From the NCBI RefSeq assembly GCF_030296775.1, contig NZ_AP027742.1:1488001-1552000 (forward strand): 64,000 nucleotides of DNA, in the 5' to 3' direction. Both the position numbers and the translations under genes were made by a program. This document shows, piece after piece, positions 35,298 to 43,374 of the stretch (position 1 is the first letter of the stretch; each line of letters starts with the position of its first letter). This DNA is from Claveliimonas bilis (GTDB lineage: Bacteria > Bacillota > Clostridia > Lachnospirales > Lachnospiraceae). The notes beneath the pieces were generated by a model. It did not search any database, was not told where the DNA came from, and saw nothing but the letters and a program-made list of their open reading frames with translations.

Positions 35298-36836
35298 ATG
35301 AACAGTGTAATTAAAGGAGCCAGCTATGTATTAGTACATACTCCTGACATGGTTTTATATAATGGAACAACACAGACAACAGAGCGTATTGTAAACCCGG
35401 AATCTGAGTATCTGAAAGAAGTGCCGGAGAAACTTCGTTCCTATGAGGATGCAGTTGCTTACTGGCCGAACCAGACCTATATCGGAAACGTACATCCGGA
35501 AGAGCTGGCAGAAGTAGAGTTCCCATGGTATGACAAGAAGATGGAAAACGCCGACCGCTATGGAAAATATGGCGAGATCATGCCGGAAGAGGAATTTTTG
35601 CTTCTTGTACAGGCAAGTGATATGTTTGAAGTCGTACGTCTGGATAAAGATTTTGTTGCAAAATATAAGGATGCATTTGCAAAAGATCCTATTATCTCAG
35701 AGGATATCGTTGAGAAAGTTCACGAGGGTGTGGAATTAAGCGAGATCGAACATTTTGTGAACGAAGAACATGCAGAAGGGCTGTATTTCGATGGAAAACT
35801 TGTAGGCTGTGTAAAGGCTGCTCACGACATTGATGTGAACCTGTCTGCTCATGTTATGCATGAGAACCTGATGAGCAAGGCTTCCAGTATTCTGGCTCTG
35901 CTCTATGCGGTTCGCAATGCGGGAATTGATAAATCAGAAGTAGAATACGTGATCGACTGTGCAGAGGAAGCATGCGGTGATATGAATCAGAGAGGCGGCG
36001 GAAACTTTGCAAAGGCTGCAGCTGAAGTGGCCGGACTTGTAAATGCAACAGGTTCTGATGCAAGAGGATTCTGCGCTGCACCTACTCACGCTGTGATTGA
36101 AGCAGCTGCTTTGGTAAAATCCGGAGCATACAAAACAGTTGTTGTTACGTCCGGAGGATGTACTGCAAAACTTGGTATGAACGGGAAAGACCATATCAAA
36201 AAAGGTCTTCCGATCCTGGAGGACTGCCTTGGAGGATTTGCTGTTGTTATTTCCGAAAACGATGGTGTAAATCCGGAGATCGATCTTAGCCTTCTGGGAC
36301 GCCACACTGTTGGGACAGGTTCCGCTCCGCAGGCTGTTATCGGAAGCCTGGTGGCAGATCCACTTGACAGGGCAGGCATGAAGATTCCGGATATCGATAA
36401 ATATTCACCGGAAATGCAGAATCCGGATATTACAAAACCGGCAGGAGCAGGGGATGTTCCTCTGGCAAACTACAAGATGATCGCAGCTCTGGCTGTAAAA
36501 CGCGGTGAGCTGGACAGAAAAGAACTTGCTGACTTTACAAAGAAACACGGACTTACCGGATGGGCTCCGACACAGGGACATATTCCTTCCGGAGTACCTT
36601 ATATCGGAGTTGCAAGGGAAGACATTCTGGAAGGAAAGATCAAGAATGCCATGATCATCGGTAAAGGAAGTCTTTTCCTTGGACGTATGACAAATCTTTT
36701 TGACGGTGTATCTTTTGTTATTCATGGAAATACTGCAGAGGCAGAGAAAGCTGAAGCAGGCGTTTCTGAAGAGGAAGTAAAAGGACTGATCGCAAAAGCG
36801 ATGAAGGATTTTGCAGCAACATTAATGGCAGAGTAA
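35298..36836 (+). CDS. grdC: Glycine/sarcosine/betaine reductase component C beta subunit GrdC
   Basis: A 512-residue subunit of protein C, which converts the carboxymethyl-selenoprotein to acetyl phosphate through a cysteine thioester. It resembles FabH/thiolase-like acyl enzymes: EEACGDMNQRGGGNFAKAAAEVAG and TSGGCTAKLGMNGKDH contain the candidate active-site cysteines. The ATG at 35298 (MNSVIKGASYVLVHTPDMV) fits the family start and follows GGAAGGAAAGGGAAAACCC; a longer TTG-initiated frame is not favoured. Co-transcribed with grdD, 13 bp downstream. Confidence 0.93.
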   Translation: MNSVIKGASYVLVHTPDMVLYNGTTQTTERIVNPESEYLKEVPEKLRSYEDAVAYWPNQTYIGNVHPEELAEVEFPWYDKKMENADRYGKYGEIMPEEEFLLLVQASDMFEVVRLDKDFVAKYKDAFAKDPIISEDIVEKVHEGVELSEIEHFVNEEHAEGLYFDGKLVGCVKAAHDIDVNLSAHVMHENLMSKASSILALLYAVRNAGIDKSEVEYVIDCAEEACGDMNQRGGGNFAKAAAEVAGLVNATGSDARGFCAAPTHAVIEAAALVKSGAYKTVVVTSGGCTAKLGMNGKDHIKKGLPILEDCLGGFAVVISENDGVNPEIDLSLLGRHTVGTGSAPQAVIGSLVADPLDRAGMKIPDIDKYSPEMQNPDITKPAGAGDVPLANYKMIAALAVKRGELDRKELADFTKKHGLTGWAPTQGHIPSGVPYIGVAREDILEGKIKNAMIIGKGSLFLGRMTNLFDGVSFVIHGNTAEAEKAEAGVSEEEVKGLIAKAMKDFAATLMAE

Positions 36837-36849
36837 AGGAGTGGAGAAA

Positions 36850-38004
36850 ATGGCAAATAGTATTGAAAAAATGATTGCCTCCACCTTTATGGAAATGGCA
36901 GAGGGTCTGGAGACCGGAAGCTTTGGGAAAAAGCCGAAGATTGCTCTGACAGGTATGGGCAGTGAGCATGGGGAAGAAAATGCAATGGAAGCTGCCGTTG
37001 CTGCGGCAAAAGAGGGCATAGATGTATACTACATTGGTACTCTGGAGGCAGAAGGGGTAACCACGGTAAAGGTGGCTGATGAAGAAGAAGGCCACAAAAA
37101 GATGGAAGAACTTCTGAAAAATAAGGAAGTGGACGGTGCAGTAACAATGCATTTTCCATTCCCGATCGGAGTTTCTACAGTGGGACGCGCTGTGACACCG
37201 GCAAAGGGAAAAGAAATGTTTGTCGCTACAACGACAGGTACTTCCAGCGCAGACCGCGTGGAAGGAATGATCAAAAATGCGATTTATGGAATTATTGCTG
37301 CAAAAGCATGCGGGAAGAGCAATCCGACCGTAGGTATTCTGAACGTGGATGGGGCACGTCAGACAGAAATTGCGTTGAAGCAGCTGAAGGAAAATGGGTA
37401 TGATATCTCATTTGCAGAATCAGCAAGGGCAGATGGAGGCTGCGTAATGCGCGGGAATGACGTGCTGCAGGGCTCCCCGGATATTATGGTATGTGATTCG
37501 CTGTCCGGAAATATTCTGATTAAAATGCTGTCATCCTTTACGACAGGAGGAAGCTTTGAAGCAACCGGTTATGGCTATGGCCCTGGTATCGGGGAAGGGT
37601 ATGATCAGCTTGTTATGATCATTTCCAGGGCGTCCGGAGCACCTCTCATCACGGGGGCTATCCGGTATGCAGCAGAGCTGATCCGCGGAAAGGTATTTGA
37701 TGTTGCAAAGAAAGAGTTTGCAGCAGCCAATAAGGCCGGGCTGAAGGATATCCTGAATGCCAGAAAAGCGGCAGCAAAACCGGCAGCGGAAGAGGAAGAA
37801 GTAAAAGCACCGCCGAAAGAACCGGTAACTTCACAGATTGCAGGAATTGAGATCATGGATCTGGAAGACGGAGTGAAAGTTCTGTGGAAGCTTGGCATTT
37901 ACGCAGAGAGTGGAATGGGATGTACAGGTCCTATTATCCTCGTGTCAGATGCAAATTATGAAAAAGCAGCAGAAGAGCTGAAAAAAGCAGGTTATATTAA
38001 CTAA
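36850..38004 (+). CDS. grdD: Glycine/sarcosine/betaine reductase component C alpha subunit GrdD
   Basis: A 384-residue subunit related to PlsX/FapZ-type phosphate acyltransferases (PSLSGNILIKMLSSFTTGGSFEATGYGYGPGIGEG-like region around residue 215). With GrdC it releases acetyl phosphate, giving ATP through acetate kinase. A short Ala/Glu/Pro-rich linker (KPAAEEEEVKAPPKE) separates the C-terminal block with GMGCTGPIILVS. The ATG at 36850 is preferred to GTG 36841 because AAAGGAG has correct spacing. Last gene of the operon, followed by a strong terminator. Confidence 0.9.
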   Translation: MANSIEKMIASTFMEMAEGLETGSFGKKPKIALTGMGSEHGEENAMEAAVAAAKEGIDVYYIGTLEAEGVTTVKVADEEEGHKKMEELLKNKEVDGAVTMHFPFPIGVSTVGRAVTPAKGKEMFVATTTGTSSADRVEGMIKNAIYGIIAAKACGKSNPTVGILNVDGARQTEIALKQLKENGYDISFAESARADGGCVMRGNDVLQGSPDIMVCDSLSGNILIKMLSSFTTGGSFEATGYGYGPGIGEGYDQLVMIISRASGAPLITGAIRYAAELIRGKVFDVAKKEFAAANKAGLKDILNARKAAAKPAAEEEEVKAPPKEPVTSQIAGIEIMDLEDGVKVLWKLGIYAESGMGCTGPIILVSDANYEKAAEELKKAGYIN

Positions 38005-38016
38005 AGTTCAGTACAG

Positions 38017-38056
38017 GGAAGTGGCAGCCGGTGTGCCGAGATGCCACTTCCTTTTT
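38017..38056 (+). terminator. Terminator of the glycine reductase operon
   Basis: Perfect 10-bp stem GGAAGTGGCA / TGCCACTTCC with a 15-nt loop, followed by TTTTT, 12 bp after the grdD stop. Confidence 0.9.
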
Positions 38057-38068
38057 CTGCGCCTTATA

Positions 38069-38097
38069 TTGTTTGGAAAATTGTGGAATTATATAAT
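38069..38097 (+). promoter_or_regulatory. Promoter upstream of the InlB/LRR protein gene
   Basis: TTGTTT (38069-38074), 17-bp spacer, TATAAT (38092-38097). The expected start of transcription (about 38104) coincides with the first ATG of the next gene (38105). Confidence 0.55.
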
Positions 38098-38104
38098 AGA
38101 GGAT

Positions 38105-39298
38105 ATGAGAACAGAAACCATAGCGTTAATAAATGAGGGGTCATTGGGGCTGGATTTTAAGCCGGTGATGACAAGGGTGTTAAAAGGCGTACTGGTGGCG
38201 GCTTCAGTATGGATTACAGCATCTGTAGTGTCTAAGGAGGAGGCAATGAACCCGGGAACAGGAGAAAGCTTTGGCCTGGAAACAGCCAGAGAAAGCGTCG
38301 GACGGTATCCCGGAGTCGGCAGTGAAGTGACAGAAGAAGCACACAGTATTTTAAAATTGATGGAAAATCGAATTGTTTTGGCAAAAGCAGTTTTGGAGGA
38401 AAAAGAAAATACAGCTTTGAATGAGACAGAAAACCCGGGTCGGAAACTTTCTATAGAAATGGCGGCACCTGCCGTTATATCAGAAGGAGCGTCAGGGGTA
38501 AAAGAAGTAATAACAGTTCCGGCAGCGGATAAGGAATCTTCCGATACAGCAGGAGGAGAATATGAGCTGACATTTGATGGTTCTCTTCCTATGGATTACT
38601 GTGTGGGCAGTACAGTGGAACTGTCGGATATCACTTTAATGTATCGGGGCGGGAAGATCATGCCGGAGGATGCGGCAGTGAAAATTCCCGATACAGGAAA
38701 AGCAGGGAATTATAAAATTTCTGTGGAGTACAAAGGCTGTAAAGCAGAGATTCCCTTTGGTGTTGTGGATTATAAAGTCCATTTGAACGGAAATGGAGGA
38801 AGTTGTACGACAGATATGGCATATCTGACAGATTATATGCTGGAAGAGACGGCAGTTCCTGTTCGTCCCGGAAAAGAATTTGTCGGATGGTATAGAGATG
38901 AGGCGTGTACGATTCCTTTTGAGAGAGCCAAAAGGGGAGAGACAGAGCTGGAATTATATGCAGGATGGAAAGAATATACGGGATTTCTCTGTGATGACGC
39001 AGGATATATTACAAGTTATACAGGAGAAGGAAATAGGATTACAGATGGGCTGCTTGTTTTGCCGGATAGAGAAGGATGTGTCGGAATCAGGGCAGGATCC
39101 TTAGATGGATTTGCAGAAGAGATATTTGAAATTTATGTTCCTGCCGGAATTACTGACATTGAACCTGGAACTCTGGAAAACCTGCCTCTGCTGTTTTATA
39201 TTGAAGTGGATTCAGATAATCCGGTATATGAGAGCAGAGAAGGGCTTTTATACAGCAGGACAGACGGAAGTCTTATTTTACGGCCGGCAGGAAGATAA
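38105..39298 (+). CDS. Secreted/surface protein with InlB B-repeat and BspA-type LRR
   Basis: A 397-residue protein. A hydrophobic segment (about residues 24-42, LKGVLVAASVWITASVV) acts as signal or anchor. The polar linker to residue ~145 is followed by an Ig-like part, then an InlB B-repeat / Flg_new domain (VHLNGNGGSC ... FVGWYRDEACTIPF ... LYAGWKE), then one LRR_5-like unit (FEIYVPAGITDIEPGTLENL). No LPXTG sorting signal is seen. Start is uncertain: 38105 coincides with the predicted transcription start, while a very strong ribosome binding site (AAGGAGGAGGCA) precedes ATG 38247 but would drop the signal segment. Function likely adhesion; not proven. Confidence 0.65.
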   Translation: MRTETIALINEGSLGLDFKPVMTRVLKGVLVAASVWITASVVSKEEAMNPGTGESFGLETARESVGRYPGVGSEVTEEAHSILKLMENRIVLAKAVLEEKENTALNETENPGRKLSIEMAAPAVISEGASGVKEVITVPAADKESSDTAGGEYELTFDGSLPMDYCVGSTVELSDITLMYRGGKIMPEDAAVKIPDTGKAGNYKISVEYKGCKAEIPFGVVDYKVHLNGNGGSCTTDMAYLTDYMLEETAVPVRPGKEFVGWYRDEACTIPFERAKRGETELELYAGWKEYTGFLCDDAGYITSYTGEGNRITDGLLVLPDREGCVGIRAGSLDGFAEEIFEIYVPAGITDIEPGTLENLPLLFYIEVDSDNPVYESREGLLYSRTDGSLILRPAGR

Positions 39299-39380
39299 AA
39301 AAATATCTGTAATTTTTCCCCGGATAGTGATATAATAAGCAAGATACAGCTGTTAATATTATAACCGAGGAATCAAAAAT

Positions 39381-40613
39381 ATGAGGATTCATCAGATTAC
39401 AGAAAATAAAAAGGCATTTTTGGATCTATTATTACTGGCAGATCCCCAGGAGGACATGATAGAGAAATATCTGGACGCTGGGGATATGTTTGCGTTATAT
39501 GACGAAGAAGGTGAAGTGCAGTCAGTCTGCGTTGTTACCATGAACAAAGCAGGGAGCTGTGAATTGAAAAATATTGCTACAAGAGAAAAGGCGCAGGGCA
39601 GAGGATACGGAAAGGCCCTGCTTCACTATGTGTGCGAGAAGTACAGTTTCCAATGCTCTACCATGTATGTGGGAACGGGAAACAGCAAAAAGACGATTGG
39701 CTTTTATGAACACTGCGGTTTTACTCCTTCTCATATCGTGCCGGGATTTTTTACGGAAAATTACCGGGAAGAAATTTATGAAGATGGTGTGCTGCTGACA
39801 GACATGGTTTACCTGAAGAAGGATCTGGCTAAGGAATCGGATCCGAAGCGGGTTATGGATCTGGCTTTGGAGGCAGGAAGGATCCTTTTGAAAAACGGCG
39901 GAGAGATTTTTCGTGTGGAGGAAACAATTGAACATATCTGTAAACGTTTCCATGTCAATGATGTAGATACATTTACCATGAGCCATGCAATTATCATCAG
40001 CGTTAAAATCGGAGATGGTGATTCCTACACAAAGGTAAAACATATACCGCTTTCTGCCGCTCATCTGGGAATTGTAGCTGAAGTGAACGATTTATCCAGG
40101 GAGATTGCCGCCGGCATGGTGGGATTGGATGAGGCGTTTGAGCGGCTTGCGGAAATTGAAAAAATACCGCCAAAAAGAAGCTATTTTCAGGTTCTTTCTG
40201 CCGGTATAGGCAGCGGATGCTTCGGGTATCTTTTGGGAGCAGGAGTCCCGGAGAGCTTTGTAGCATTTTTGATAGGATGTATTCTGTATATTTGGGTGCT
40301 GACCGCGAAAAAGCATCACATGTCCAAAATTCTCGTAAATATTACAGGCGGCGTGCTGCTGACAACTCTCGGTCTTGTGGCATTGCAGATTGCCCCTGTT
40401 CCACTTCAAAGAGACGGGATCATCATTGCATCTATTATGCCTTTAGTGCCCGGAATGGGATTTGTCAATGCAATCCGTGATATAGCAGACAGTGATTTCC
40501 TGTCTGGGACAGTGCGGATGATCGATGCGCTTCTTGTGTTTGTATATATAGCGATCGGCGTGGGGATCACACTTGGGATTTATGCAAATATGGCAGGAGG
40601 TGTTCTTGGATGA
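39381..40613 (+). CDS. Fusion of GNAT acetyltransferase and ThrE-type (DUF1212) exporter N-domain
   Basis: A 410-residue protein. Residues 1-145 form a GNAT domain (LKNIATREKAQGRGYGKALLHYV is the acetyl-CoA motif A; GFYEHCGFTPSH is motif B). From about residue 150 it becomes the first half of the threonine/serine exporter family (VMDLALEAGRILLKNGGEIFRVEETI, then the TFTMSHAIIISV strand), with about five membrane helices after residue 270. The ThrE second half is the next gene, overlapping by 4 bp (ATGA). The frame is continuous and codon use shows no break, so the fusion looks genuine. It suggests that an amine or amino acid is acetylated and exported, or that export is acetyl-regulated. Confidence 0.8.
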   Translation: MRIHQITENKKAFLDLLLLADPQEDMIEKYLDAGDMFALYDEEGEVQSVCVVTMNKAGSCELKNIATREKAQGRGYGKALLHYVCEKYSFQCSTMYVGTGNSKKTIGFYEHCGFTPSHIVPGFFTENYREEIYEDGVLLTDMVYLKKDLAKESDPKRVMDLALEAGRILLKNGGEIFRVEETIEHICKRFHVNDVDTFTMSHAIIISVKIGDGDSYTKVKHIPLSAAHLGIVAEVNDLSREIAAGMVGLDEAFERLAEIEKIPPKRSYFQVLSAGIGSGCFGYLLGAGVPESFVAFLIGCILYIWVLTAKKHHMSKILVNITGGVLLTTLGLVALQIAPVPLQRDGIIIASIMPLVPGMGFVNAIRDIADSDFLSGTVRMIDALLVFVYIAIGVGITLGIYANMAGGVLG

Positions 40614-41086
40614 TAGAGTACATTGTGGCAAATCTGATATGCCCCTTTTTTGGCACCATTGCTTTTTCCGTTCTGTTTAACGTGCCGAAACGGTTTTATT
40701 TAAGCTGCGGCATTACTGGTACAATGGGGTGGATCGTATACTGTCTGACAGTCAATTTAACCTCGGCAGCCATTGCTTCTTTTTTGGGAACACTGGTGGT
40801 AGTTCTGATATCGAGAATGCTGACAGTGCGGATGAAGTGCCCGATCACGGTTTTTCTGATCTCCGGCATTTTTCCTCTGGTGCCCGGAGCGGGCGTTTAT
40901 TATACCGCCTACTACCTTGTCATGAATCAGCTGGGAGAGGCTGCACAGCGTGGGATTGGAGCGATAAAAGTGGCTTTTGCCATAGTACTTGGCATTGTCT
41001 GCATTGTCTCTATTCCCAGAGAATTTTTCCGCCCGGATTACTGGAGGAGCCGCCGGCTCCACAAGAGAAAGATTCAGAATAGTTGA
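40610..41086 (+). CDS. Threonine/serine exporter ThrE C-half (DUF3815 family)
   Basis: A 158-residue membrane protein with four to five helices, matching the ThrE_2 half of split ThrE exporters (FFGTIAFSVLFNVPKRFYLSCGITGTMGWIVY; PLVPGAGVYYTAYYLV). It overlaps the GNAT-ThrE fusion gene by 4 bp and would complete its transporter. Ends with a short basic cytoplasmic tail. Confidence 0.85.
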   Translation: MIEYIVANLICPFFGTIAFSVLFNVPKRFYLSCGITGTMGWIVYCLTVNLTSAAIASFLGTLVVVLISRMLTVRMKCPITVFLISGIFPLVPGAGVYYTAYYLVMNQLGEAAQRGIGAIKVAFAIVLGIVCIVSIPREFFRPDYWRSRRLHKRKIQNS

Positions 41087-41159
41087 TTACCATAATTCAC
41101 ATGTGTTATACTGATTATGAAAAGCATAATACACAGCCTGAAAGAGGAGGCGAATAGGT

Positions 41160-41915
41160 ATGTCAGATATAACGGAAATCATCTGTCAGATACTGAAGAA
41201 AAGCAGGTACACAGTGGCATTAAGCGGTTTTGGAATGCTTGTGGAAAGCGGATATCCGGCAATTCGTGACGGGGGAGAGTCCTACGATATTGAACAGAAG
41301 TACGGATATTCAACAGAAGAGATCTTTTCCAGTTCCTTTTTTTCGACGCGTAAACCGCAGTTTTACGATTTCTACAGAAAAGAAATCCTTTCGGCTCTGG
41401 ATACACCGCCGGGGAAAGGATTTTATGAGATGGCCAGGCTGGAGGAGATGGGGATTTTGCAGACCATTATTACCCGGCGTATTTTCCATTTGCCCTCACG
41501 TGCAGGATGTAAAAAGGTCATTGAGCTTCATGGAAATGTATACCGCAATTATTGTACACATTGCGGCCAGGAGTATTCTATGGAGTATGTAAGGGATGGA
41601 GAGAAGATTCCTTTATGTGAAAAATGTAAACAGGCTATTCGGCCGGATGTGCGGCTGTTTGGGGAAATGGTGGATAATCAGGTTATTACAAGAGCTGCAA
41701 CGGAGATTCAGAAAGCCGACGTGCTGCTGGTGCTTGGTACGAACCTGAAAAGTTATCTCTGTACACAGCTTCTGGATTACTATGAAGGAGATAAGCTTTT
41801 GCTGATCTCGAAAGAACAGCATTTTTCAGATAAATTTGCAGATATATACTGGAACAGCAGAGTGGATGATGCTCTGGATAAAATTATAACAGAAATGGAG
41901 AAGAACAATGAGTAA
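41160..41915 (+). CDS. Divergent Sir2-family (sirtuin) protein
   Basis: A 251-residue Rossmann/zinc protein. The catalytic His is retained in [13 protein letters not shown], and four zinc cysteines are present (YCTHC ... CEKC). But the NAD motifs are altered: the usual GAGxSxxSGIPDFR is [16 protein letters not shown], and the usual TQNID is TRRIF. So the Asn and Asp that bind the nicotinamide ribose are missing. It may bind NAD or ADP-ribose without normal deacylase activity. It overlaps gltX by 8 bp, suggesting coupled expression. Confidence 0.75.
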   Translation: MSDITEIICQILKKSRYTVALSGFGMLVESGYPAIRDGGESYDIEQKYGYSTEEIFSSSFFSTRKPQFYDFYRKEILSALDTPPGKGFYEMARLEEMGILQTIITRRIFHLPSRAGCKKVIELHGNVYRNYCTHCGQEYSMEYVRDGEKIPLCEKCKQAIRPDVRLFGEMVDNQVITRAATEIQKADVLLVLGTNLKSYLCTQLLDYYEGDKLLLISKEQHFSDKFADIYWNSRVDDALDKIITEMEKNNE

Positions 41916-43371
41916 AGTAAGAACAAGATTTGCACCAAGTCCTACGGGAAGGATGCATGTGGGAAATTTAAGGACGGCATTATATGCTTATCTGATAGCG
42001 AAACATGCGGGAGGAAGCTTTATGCTTCGGATTGAGGATACAGACCAGGAACGTTTTATGGAAGGGGCTCTTGAAATTATTTACCGGACTCTGGAAAAGA
42101 CCGGACTTGTACATGACGAGGGACCGGACAAAGACGGAGGAGTGGGTCCTTATGTGCAGAGCGAGAGAAACGCTGCAGGTATCTATATGAAATATGCCAA
42201 ACAGCTCATTGAGCAGGGAGATGCATACTACTGTTTCTGTGATAAAGAACGCCTGGAGTCTTTAAGGAGCAAAGTGTCAGAAGACGGAAATACAGAGATT
42301 GTTGTCTATGATAAACACTGCCTTCATCTGAGCAAGGAAGAGATTGAAGCGAACCTGAAGGAAGGAAAGCCATATGTGATCCGCATGAACATGCCCACAG
42401 AAGGGACAACAACCTTTCATGATGAAATATACGGGGACATCACAGTGCCCAATGAAGAGCTGGATGATATGATTCTGATCAAATCGGACGGATATCCGAC
42501 TTATAATTTTGCAAATGTAGTGGATGACCATCTGATGGGAATCACCCATGTAGTCCGCGGAAATGAATATCTGTCCTCTGCTCCGAAATACAATCGTATT
42601 TACGAAGCTTTCGGATGGGAAGTGCCGGTTTATGTGCATTGCCCGCTTATTACGGATGAAAACCACAAAAAGCTGAGTAAACGCTGCGGCCATTCTTCTT
42701 ATGAAGATCTTCTGGATCAGGGATTTGTATCAGAAGCAATCGTGAATTATGTGGCTCTGCTGGGATGGTGTCCGGAGGGAACACAGGAAATCTTCTCTCT
42801 GGATGAGCTGGTAAAAATCTTCGACTATCATCATATGAGTAAGTCTCCGGCTGTGTTTGACATGACAAAGCTGAAATGGATGAATGGCGAATATCTGAAA
42901 GCAATGGATGCAGACAGGTTTTATGAGATGGCAAAGCCTTATATTGAAGAAGTGATCACAAAAGATTATGATTTGAAGAAGATTGCGGCGCTTGTAAAGA
43001 CCAGAATCGAAATCTTCCCTGATATCAAAGACCAGATTGACTTTTTCCAAGAATTGCCGGAATATGACACAGCAATGTACTGCCATAAGAAAATGAAAAC
43101 AAATGAAGAGACTTCTCTGGAAGTTTTAAAAGAAGTTCTTCCGATCCTGGAAGCGCAGGATGATTACAGCAATGACGCCCTGTATGCCACCCTGAAAAAG
43201 TATATTGAAGAAAAAGGTTACAAAAACGGCTATGTAATGTGGCCGGTGAGAACTGCCGTGTCCGGCAAGCAGAATACGCCTGGCGGAGCGACAGAAATTA
43301 TGGAAGTACTTGGCAAAGAAGAGTCCCTGTGCAGGATCCGTAAGGGAATTGAATTGTTAGAAACGAGGTAA
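41908..43371 (+). CDS. gltX: Glutamyl-tRNA synthetase
   Basis: A 487-residue class I synthetase that charges tRNA(Glu), or tRNA(Gln) in organisms using GatCAB. Starts [25 protein letters not shown] (HIGH-type motif MHVG), with IEDTD and the KLSKR form of the KMSKS loop. [10 protein letters not shown] marks the zinc-binding-like region, lacking the full C-C-Y-C set. The start codon overlaps the Sir2-like gene. The helicase gene follows after 3 bp. Confidence 0.95.
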   Translation: MSKVRTRFAPSPTGRMHVGNLRTALYAYLIAKHAGGSFMLRIEDTDQERFMEGALEIIYRTLEKTGLVHDEGPDKDGGVGPYVQSERNAAGIYMKYAKQLIEQGDAYYCFCDKERLESLRSKVSEDGNTEIVVYDKHCLHLSKEEIEANLKEGKPYVIRMNMPTEGTTTFHDEIYGDITVPNEELDDMILIKSDGYPTYNFANVVDDHLMGITHVVRGNEYLSSAPKYNRIYEAFGWEVPVYVHCPLITDENHKKLSKRCGHSSYEDLLDQGFVSEAIVNYVALLGWCPEGTQEIFSLDELVKIFDYHHMSKSPAVFDMTKLKWMNGEYLKAMDADRFYEMAKPYIEEVITKDYDLKKIAALVKTRIEIFPDIKDQIDFFQELPEYDTAMYCHKKMKTNEETSLEVLKEVLPILEAQDDYSNDALYATLKKYIEEKGYKNGYVMWPVRTAVSGKQNTPGGATEIMEVLGKEESLCRIRKGIELLETR

Positions 43372-43374
43372 GGA

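Noticed and set aside
38021-38104. N-terminal extension of the InlB/LRR gene
   Set aside because: It begins inside the grd operon terminator and before the promoter, so it cannot be transcribed from that promoter.
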